From Collinsella sp. (GTDB lineage Bacteria > Actinomycetota > Coriobacteriia > Coriobacteriales > Coriobacteriaceae): a DNA stretch of 14,087 nucleotides. Below the pieces are notes generated by a model, which searched no databases, was not told where the DNA came from, and saw only the letters and a list, made by a program, of their open reading frames with translations. Both the position numbers and the translations under genes were made by a program. The DNA lies in assembly GCA_019419625.1 (NCBI GenBank), contig DXZO01000046.1, positions 1 to 14,087 on the forward strand, read 5' to 3'. Of the stretch, positions 6,729-11,978 are shown piece after piece (position 1 is the first letter of the stretch; each line of letters starts with the position of its first letter).

Positions 6729-7859
6729 CTAGCAATCGATGACGTGAAGGTCATGCGGCGTCTTGGTGAAGGGCTCGTAGCCGTTCTCGGTGACCACGCC
6801 GTAGTCCTCCAGACGCACGCCGCCCACGCCGGGCAGGTAGACGCCGGGCTCCATGGTGATAACCGAGCCGACCTCGATGATATTCTTGCTGCGGTTGAAG
6901 TTGGGCAGCTCGTGGATGTCAATGCCCACGCCGTGGCCCAGACCATGGTTGTAGTAATCGCCATAGCCGGCATCGCCAATGATCTTCTTGGAAAGCTTGA
7001 AAATGTCATTGCCCTCGACGCCCGGATGGATGGCGGCGACGCACTCCTCGTGCGTACGGCGCACGAGCGCGTACAGGTCGAGCTGTTCTTGCGTGGGCTC
7101 GCCCATCACGACGGTACGCGTCATATCGGAGCGATAGTCGCAGTAGCCCGCGCCATAATCCATGAGAACGAAGTCGCCCTTCTCGATCACACGGTCGCTC
7201 GGGACGGCATGCGGGTTGGCGGTGTTGGGACCACTCGCGACGATGGAGCCAAAGGCCAGGCTATCGGCACCGTTAGCGAACATAAAGTTCTCGAGCTCGT
7301 TGCGGACCTGCTTCTCGGTCATACCGGGCTTAATATAGCCGAGCATGTGCTGGAAGGCGGCGTCGGTGATCGACTGCGCGTGGCGCATGAGCTCGATCTC
7401 CTCGGCGTCCTTGATGGCGCGCATCTTACGGATGTCGTCATGCATCAGCGGCAGCATGCAGGCAACGGAGCGGTCCTCCAGGCCACGCTGAATACCCTGG
7501 TAGAAATTGATCTGCATGTCGTCCTCGACAGCGCAGACGCGGCACTTGTTGGCCGCGATCTTGCCGGCGACCCAACCGGGGATGGTGCCCTCGTCCATGT
7601 CGTAGACCCAGGGGCTGCCGGCGGGCGTGTTCTCCTCAAAGCTGTTGAGATAGCGCGAGTCGGTATGGAACAGGCACTGGTCGGCCGTAATAAACGCAGC
7701 GTGCGGGAACTCGAAGGTGTAATCGAAGACGCCCTTCACGCCCGTAAGCCAACGAAGGTTGGCCTCGTCGCGCACCACGATAGCGTCGTAGCCGCGCTCA
7801 GCCATCAGGGCACGGACACGCTCGATACGACCGGCAGGACCGGCATCAAACTCAGACAT
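6729..7859 (-). CDS. M24 family Xaa-Pro peptidase (aminopeptidase P / PepQ type)
   Basis: This is a cytoplasmic dinuclear metallopeptidase that cleaves bonds next to proline. From ATG 7859 it has 376 residues. It has a creatinase-like N-terminal domain (about 10-135) and a C-terminal pita-bread catalytic domain (about 150-376). All five metal ligands are visible: D234 and D245 in LMDYGAGYCDYRSDMTR, H309 in HGLGHGVG, E337 in ITMEPGVYL and E351 in VRLEDYG. Longer in-frame starts up to 7985 read into the intergenic leader; AAAGGA 8 nt before 7859 decides the start. The gene lies between aroB and efp as in many actinobacteria. Whether it acts as aminopeptidase P or prolidase cannot be fixed from sequence alone. 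Confidence 0.93.
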   Translation of the reverse strand: MSEFDAGPAGRIERVRALMAERGYDAIVVRDEANLRWLTGVKGVFDYTFEFPHAAFITADQCLFHTDSRYLNSFEENTPAGSPWVYDMDEGTIPGWVAGKIAANKCRVCAVEDDMQINFYQGIQRGLEDRSVACMLPLMHDDIRKMRAIKDAEEIELMRHAQSITDAAFQHMLGYIKPGMTEKQVRNELENFMFANGADSLAFGSIVASGPNTANPHAVPSDRVIEKGDFVLMDYGAGYCDYRSDMTRTVVMGEPTQEQLDLYALVRRTHEECVAAIHPGVEGNDIFKLSKKIIGDAGYGDYYNHGLGHGVGIDIHELPNFNRSKNIIEVGSVITMEPGVYLPGVGGVRLEDYGVVTENGYEPFTKTPHDLHVIDC

Positions 7860-7862
7860 GCA

Positions 7863-7931
7863 GATTCCTTTCTTATTGTCCTCATAAAAGCGGGACGGGC
7901 CTCGATCGAAAGATGGAATCGCGCGCGATTC
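7863..7931 (-). promoter_or_regulatory. Xaa-Pro peptidase leader with 16-bp palindrome and SD-pairing arm
   Basis: The leader holds a perfect 16-bp palindrome GAATCGCGCGCGATTC (7916-7931). On the minus-strand transcript it can fold as a 6-bp hairpin with a CGCG loop. The downstream half, GATTCC plus TTTC (7920-7915 and 7911-7908), is also complementary to GAAAGGAATC (7872-7863), which contains the Shine-Dalgarno. The two pairings exclude each other. The complementarity is seen in the sequence; regulation, or alternatively a protein operator at the palindrome, is inference. Confidence 0.4.
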
Positions 7932-7959
7932 GCAACCGATTGGAAACCCGCCCCTCAAC

Positions 7960-7985
7960 ATGATACGAAAGACGATGTATGTCAA
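7960..7985 (-). promoter_or_regulatory. Possible promoter of the Xaa-Pro peptidase gene
   Basis: A perfect TTGACA (complement of 7980-7985) is followed by TATCAT (complement of 7960-7965). The spacing is only 14 nt, shorter than optimal, so activity is uncertain. It sits in the 132-nt gap after the aroB-like gene, and no terminator is seen between them, so read-through may also supply transcription. Confidence 0.35.
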
Positions 7986-7991
7986 TAAATC

Positions 7992-9101
7992 CTAGAGAAG
8001 TTCTTTGCGAGAAGCCAAGTAGGCGTGAGCATGGCGGTCGAGGACCTCGTCCTCAACGCTCGTTAGACGAATGGCGCCGAGTGCCGCGGGCAGCGGCAAC
8101 ATACTACGGTTCGAGCGGGCAAACTGCTGCCTGCGGAACTCCTCGATATATGCGGCAGGCTCCAGATCGAAGGCGAGCTCCTCGATACCAAAGTCCTCCA
8201 GGCAGTCATCGACCTCAAAGACGTAATCGATATCAAAGTCGCAGGCATCATGTGCTAGGCGCGCCTCAAAGCGCATGCCCTCGGACAGCAGCTGGTAGAC
8301 AGGGACCTGCGACGCGGCATCGACCAAGCAGGCGCGCAGGGTACGCTCCCCCGTCTTGCCAAAGTCTAGAGCGTGGCGGGCGCTGGGATTCGTAGCCATC
8401 AGTACGTCCTTACGGGCAGTCTGAGACCACTGAACGGCATTGACGAGCGCGACCTCCTCGCCCGCGAGAATCTCGGGGACGGTCTCAGTAAACTGATTCC
8501 AGCGGGACTTGCTGCTCGAAAGCATGGTGCCAACAAGTACCGCATAACCGAGCTTAAGGTCCTCGGGGTCCGCCGCGCGAACAAGGTCGAGGTCACACAC
8601 GACCAAGCACGGCTCGGGACGGAACGCGATAGCGGGAAGCGCATTCTCCGACGAGGCGACGAGCGGCTTCATGGTCGTCGCGACCGTGAGCATGGCGTCG
8701 AACGTCGTCGGCAGCAAGGCGCACTCGGTGCGACCGCACCACTGATTGGCACACCAGCAAACGACCGAGCAGGTCGCCGTGTCGCCGACAGCGACAACGA
8801 GATCGTCACAGGTAATGCCGTTAGCCGACAGGGCGCCAAAGACGGTATCGGCATCGGCCAGCGTAGCACCGGCAGGCGAAACCTCGAGGACGAGCAGCGA
8901 CAAGGCAAAACCGGCGTCAACCAGTGCATGCTCGACAGCCTCGCCAAAACGCTCGGATGTGGCGTCGTTCCAAACCACCATCGCGCGCTTAGGCTTGCCC
9001 ACAGCCGAGGCAAACATGCGCGACAGTTCCTCGAACGCGCCCAATCCGACGCGGACATCGACACTGCGGTTTTGGAAATTGATGAGTTGACGGCGAATCA
9101 C
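7992..9101 (-). CDS. AroB-like protein lacking dehydroquinate synthase active-site residues
   Basis: This 369-residue protein is collinear with 3-dehydroquinate synthase. Landmarks are DDLVVAVGD (99-107) for the start of the NAD motif, LLPTTF (129-134) for the family's PTT segment, LVVCDLDLV (166-174) for VVVDLDxL, and LDFGKT (245-250) for LNxGHT. Key residues are missing. GGGVVGD is replaced by GDTATCS (106-112). The catalytic Asp after PTT is Thr139. Zinc Glu is Val188. The two His of GHTxGH become Lys249 and Arg253, and the third zinc His is absent near 271-276. Only Lys145 of the core is kept. Eleven cysteines are present, six of them between 98 and 127. The reading frame is unbroken. The GTG start at 9101 overlaps the aroK stop by 4 nt. 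The position between aroK and pepP is that of aroB. Catalysis is unlikely, and a pseudoenzyme or new role is inferred. Confidence 0.8.
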   Translation of the reverse strand: MIRRQLINFQNRSVDVRVGLGAFEELSRMFASAVGKPKRAMVVWNDATSERFGEAVEHALVDAGFALSLLVLEVSPAGATLADADTVFGALSANGITCDDLVVAVGDTATCSVVCWCANQWCGRTECALLPTTFDAMLTVATTMKPLVASSENALPAIAFRPEPCLVVCDLDLVRAADPEDLKLGYAVLVGTMLSSSKSRWNQFTETVPEILAGEEVALVNAVQWSQTARKDVLMATNPSARHALDFGKTGERTLRACLVDAASQVPVYQLLSEGMRFEARLAHDACDFDIDYVFEVDDCLEDFGIEELAFDLEPAAYIEEFRRQQFARSNRSMLPLPAALGAIRLTSVEDEVLDRHAHAYLASRKELL

Positions 9102-9631
9102 AGCAATCCACGCTCCAAAAGCATCTCGGCACAAAGGTAGGAAACGTCCTCGAAGGACTTGTTGCGAATATCAAGGGTAATATCGGCGGCTTGGCGATAC
9201 AGCGGACGGCGATGCTCAAACAGGCGCGCAGCATGCTCGGGCGAGCGGAAATCGGGCCGGGTATCAGAACGGCGAATCTGGCGCAACGAGTCCTCAAAGT
9301 CGCCTTCGAGGTACACGCATGTACCCATCTCGTGCATCAGTTCAATGTTCACCGGCGTCTCGACAATGCCGCCCCCGCACGATACCAGCAGGCTGCGCTC
9401 GCTTTGAAGCGAACGGAGTGCCGAGGTCTCGAGCTCGCGAAAACGATCCTCGCCCTCAGTCTTAAATATCTCGGTCACCGACTTGCCGCATCGACGCACA
9501 ACCAAGCGATCGGTATCGATGAATCGACGCTTGAACATAGTGCCCACATTGCGCGCAAGCGTCGATTTGCCCGCGCCCAAAAAGCCGATAAAGAAGATAT
9601 GGTCGCAGCCGTGTTTGATGTGCTGAGACAT
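9098..9631 (-). CDS. aroK: Shikimate kinase
   Basis: AroK phosphorylates shikimate at the 3-hydroxyl with ATP, the fifth step towards chorismate. The 177-residue protein keeps the whole set of expected features: Walker A GFLGAGKST (16-24), the shikimate-binding FIDTD (37-41), Arg65 in DRFRELE, the SCGGGIV glycine triplet (86-88), a lid Arg125 in SDTRPDF, and Arg142 in RRPLY near the C-terminus. ATG 9631 has a weak AGG 7 nt upstream and follows the yqeG stop by 8 nt. It looks active, in contrast to its degenerate AroB-like neighbour. Other aro genes are absent from the window. Confidence 0.92.
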   Translation of the reverse strand: MSQHIKHGCDHIFFIGFLGAGKSTLARNVGTMFKRRFIDTDRLVVRRCGKSVTEIFKTEGEDRFRELETSALRSLQSERSLLVSCGGGIVETPVNIELMHEMGTCVYLEGDFEDSLRQIRRSDTRPDFRSPEHAARLFEHRRPLYRQAADITLDIRNKSFEDVSYLCAEMLLERGLL

Positions 9632-9639
9632 GGCGAAAC

Positions 9640-10137
9640 CTATTCCTCACAGGGAAGGTCGCGCAGGGCCCGGCGCTCAAAGATACGGAAGATCTGCGTG
9701 TACCACAGGTCCTGGGTTGCCTGCGGCTTGACCAGAATAGTGTCAACGCCGGCAAAATTACCGCTCCACACGTCCGTGTACAGCTGATCGCCGATCAGCA
9801 CCGCCTCGTCTGCCGTGGCGCCGAGGCGCTTAAGACCCGCCTTCAAGGCAAACGGGGCGGGCTTCATGGCGTGGCTGATGGCCTCGAGTCCCAGCTCGCG
9901 TGCAGAGCTCATGACCTGATCGCGATGCCAGTTGTTGGACACCATGCACAGCTTAAAGCCTTTGGCGCGGGCGGTATCGAGCCAAGCGGAAACCGCGGCG
10001 GGAACCTGCTCGGTGTCGCGCGGAACCAGGGTGTTATCGCGATCGAGCAGAATGGCGCGTTTGCCGTCGGCCCACAGGGTATCAAGGTCGATGCGATCGA
10101 CCGAGGCAACGTATCGTTTGGGGCTAAATATCCTCAT
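9640..10137 (-). CDS. YqeG-family HAD-type phosphatase (IIIA subfamily)
   Basis: This is a small cytoplasmic haloacid dehalogenase-fold phosphatase of 165 residues. Motif I is LLDRDNTLVP (nucleophile Asp and acid/base Asp in D-R-D-N-T), motif II MVSNN, motif III Lys in MKPAP and motif IV IGDQLYTDVWSGN. Family members are annotated as phosphatidylglycerophosphatase-like or of unknown substrate; the sequence does not settle this. The ATG at 10137 is one base after the mltG stop (TAG-C-ATG), so the genes are coupled. Longer in-frame extension to 10362 runs inside mltG and is rejected. In other actinobacteria aroE commonly sits near this position. Confidence 0.88.
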   Translation of the reverse strand: MRIFSPKRYVASVDRIDLDTLWADGKRAILLDRDNTLVPRDTEQVPAAVSAWLDTARAKGFKLCMVSNNWHRDQVMSSARELGLEAISHAMKPAPFALKAGLKRLGATADEAVLIGDQLYTDVWSGNFAGVDTILVKPQATQDLWYTQIFRIFERRALRDLPCEE

Positions 10138-10138
10138 G

Positions 10139-11548
10139 CTAATTCCAAGACAGTTGATGCTCTTCGTAGGTTTGCGAGAAGTACTCCTCGTCCTGCGTAA
10201 TGTAGAAATACAGGTCATCGGAGTCGGTCGGCTCAAGCGTGGCCTTGAGTGCCTCGAGCGACGGAGAGCAGATGGGCGTGGGTGGCAGGCCCTCGTGCTT
10301 ATAGGTGTTATACGGGCTATCGCTCTGCAGGTCGTCGGCGGTAACCTCGCCACCGGTGACATACATCATGGTCGCATCGCTGTTGAGATAGCGCAGACCG
10401 TCGAGCTTGCCGGCAAGGCGGTTGTAGAAAACCGAGGCCACGTGCGCACGTTGATCGGCGTTGAGGCCCTCGCGCTCAACGATAGAGGCCAAGTTGACGA
10501 TGTCGTAGTCGGACATCTCCACACCGTAGCGCTCCTTGATCTTGGCTTCGCAGCTCGCAAAGTCAAGCGATTTGTACTCGGTGTTGAACTGATCGAGCAT
10601 GGCACGGATGACGTCGTCGGCACTCGGGTCCTTGCCCAGCGAATAGGTCTTGGGGAACAGGAAGCCCTCGAGAGAATCGTTCGCGGCACCTTTGAGGAAC
10701 GGATAATCGTTTACATAATTACTGGCCTTGGCCTGGTTGAGGAAATCCTCCTTGGAGATGCTGTCGTACGCCTGGGCCACGCGGTCGGCAACCTGGTCGA
10801 CCGTCAGGCCCTCGGGAATCGTCAGGGCATCGGAGCCGGCATTAGGTCCTTCCATGAGCTGCTGGACAACCTTGGTCGCATCCATCAACGTCGTGAACGA
10901 GTAGGTGCCAGGCTTAAGCGACATATCGGCGTTGAGCTTTTTGACCGCCGCGTAGTAATCCTTGGGATTCTCGACAATATGGTTCTCAGAGAGAATCGAG
11001 GCGATCGTGTCGCCCGAGGCGCCCTCGGGAATCGTAACGGTAACCTGCTGGCCAGCGGTGACGCTTGCGTCCTCCCCGCCAAACAGGTCCTTGACGGCCG
11101 GTACGGCGAAGAAGGCTATAACAGCGAGAACGATCACCGCAACCACAGCGCCGATAATCATAGGCACCGGCGAGCTTTTCTTTTGGGCACCGCGTCGAGC
11201 ATGCGTGTTATAGCTCGAACGCGCGGCCGGAGCCACGCCATGCGTGCCGCGAGCGTGATGCGCGTGCGATTGAGGAGCCTGCGCGCGCTGGGTGGGCGCC
11301 TGCTGCTTAAAGCGGGCGCCGCCTGCGGATTGAGCTGCGCGGGTGGAGGGCTGCTGGGCAGAACGACGAACAGGCTGCTGGCCCGAACGCTGAGCGGGCT
11401 GCGCGGGGCGAGAGGAGGGCTGTACCGAACGTGCGGCAGGTTGGGCCGCGCGCTGGGTCGGCTGCGCCGGACGCTGGCCGGACGGTACAGGGCGCGGCGC
11501 AGGCTGTCGTGTACGATTCGGCTGGCGCGGATCGAAAGCGCTAGACAT
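10139..11548 (-). CDS. mltG: Endolytic murein transglycosylase MltG with long basic cytoplasmic tail
   Basis: MltG cuts nascent glycan strands at the outer face of the membrane and so sets strand length. The 469-residue protein has three parts: a disordered cytoplasmic tail (1-127) rich in Gln, Pro, Ala, Arg and His; one membrane helix PMIIGAVVAVIVLAVIAFFA (about 129-148); and the extracellular part. That part has a LysM-like subdomain (about 168-220) and the YceG catalytic domain. Catalytic Glu358 lies in LASIVEREG; further signatures are YLNSDATMMY (387-396) and PYNTYKHEGLPPTPICSP (412-429). The tail contains arginines every seven residues from 26 to 61. The ATG overlaps the ruvX end by 8 nt and has GAGGAGG upstream within ruvX, so the two are coupled. 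Confidence 0.95.
   Translation of the reverse strand: MSSAFDPRQPNRTRQPAPRPVPSGQRPAQPTQRAAQPAARSVQPSSRPAQPAQRSGQQPVRRSAQQPSTRAAQSAGGARFKQQAPTQRAQAPQSHAHHARGTHGVAPAARSSYNTHARRGAQKKSSPVPMIIGAVVAVIVLAVIAFFAVPAVKDLFGGEDASVTAGQQVTVTIPEGASGDTIASILSENHIVENPKDYYAAVKKLNADMSLKPGTYSFTTLMDATKVVQQLMEGPNAGSDALTIPEGLTVDQVADRVAQAYDSISKEDFLNQAKASNYVNDYPFLKGAANDSLEGFLFPKTYSLGKDPSADDVIRAMLDQFNTEYKSLDFASCEAKIKERYGVEMSDYDIVNLASIVEREGLNADQRAHVASVFYNRLAGKLDGLRYLNSDATMMYVTGGEVTADDLQSDSPYNTYKHEGLPPTPICSPSLEALKATLEPTDSDDLYFYITQDEEYFSQTYEEHQLSWN
11369..11473 (-). repeat. Seven-residue protein repeat in the MltG tail
   Basis: Residues 26-60 of MltG are five units of seven residues: RPAQPTQ, RAAQPAA, RSVQPSS, RPAQPAQ and RSGQQPV. 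A sixth arginine follows in register at 61. At DNA level this is a degenerate 21-bp tandem repeat. Consensus R-x-x-Q-P-x-x. Confidence 0.8.
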
Positions 11549-11969
11549 GCGAAACCTCCTCGTTTTTGCGATCGAGCCATGTCTGCAAGAACAGGCTGGC
11601 GGCGATCATGTCGATCTTGCCCCTCATCTGCTTTTCATTGAGTCCCTGCTCCCGCAGGATACGCTTGGCCTCTTGCGAGGACAGGCGCTCATCCTCAAAC
11701 TCCAGTGGAAGATCGAGCTCGTCGGCAATCTTTTGCGCCACGGCGGCAACACGCTCGGCCTGGGGGCCGGGCTCGCCGGCCATGGTCAGGGGACGTCCGC
11801 TTACCAGGATGTCGGGCTCATAGTCCTCGACCAGGTAACGAAACGTCTTGGCCATGCCGGTGACCTCGACGGCCGGGAGCACCTTGACGGGCATTGCCAT
11901 CTTGCCATCACGGCTCGAGACGGCAATGCCGATCCTGGTCTCCCCTATGTCCAGCGCGAGCGCGACCAC
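11541..11969 (-). CDS. ruvX: Putative pre-16S rRNA nuclease / Holliday junction resolvase-like (YqgF)
   Basis: This is an RNase H-fold nuclease of 142 residues, the usual YqgF length. It has LALDIGETRIGIAVSS near the N-terminus (first acidic residue), the GRPLTMAGEPGPQAERV substrate loop in the middle, FEDERLSSQEAKR (second acidic site), and IDMIAASLFLQTWLD at the C-terminus (third acidic residue). In E. coli the homologue matures the 16S rRNA 5' end. The start is GTG at 11969, 9 nt after the alaS stop, with only a weak upstream purine stretch. The alaS-ruvX-mltG order is widely conserved. Confidence 0.93.
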   Translation of the reverse strand: MVALALDIGETRIGIAVSSRDGKMAMPVKVLPAVEVTGMAKTFRYLVEDYEPDILVSGRPLTMAGEPGPQAERVAAVAQKIADELDLPLEFEDERLSSQEAKRILREQGLNEKQMRGKIDMIAASLFLQTWLDRKNEEVSHV

Positions 11970-11978
11970 GGTGACTAC

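Noticed and set aside
7862..7985. N-terminal extension of the Xaa-Pro peptidase
   Set aside because: It translates the leader with its palindrome, has no family similarity, and the Shine-Dalgarno before 7859 is good.
6744..7988. 414-codon plus-strand frame opposite the Xaa-Pro peptidase gene
   Set aside because: Mirror of the peptidase gene, whose five metal ligands are intact. No start signal.
7992..9101. Reading the AroB-like gene as a frameshifted pseudogene or sequencing artefact
   Set aside because: One uninterrupted frame stays collinear with the family from start to end, and single-residue substitutions rather than shifted segments remove the active site.
10138..10362. 75-residue N-terminal extension of the YqeG-like protein
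   Set aside because: It lies wholly inside mltG in another frame and has low-complexity Arg/Pro/Ser composition. The ATG at 10137 fits family length.
9932..11641. 569-codon open frame on the plus strand opposite mltG, yqeG and aroK end
   Set aside because: It is antisense to well-recognised genes, has no domain resemblance and no ribosome binding site. Long antisense frames arise from GC-rich third positions.
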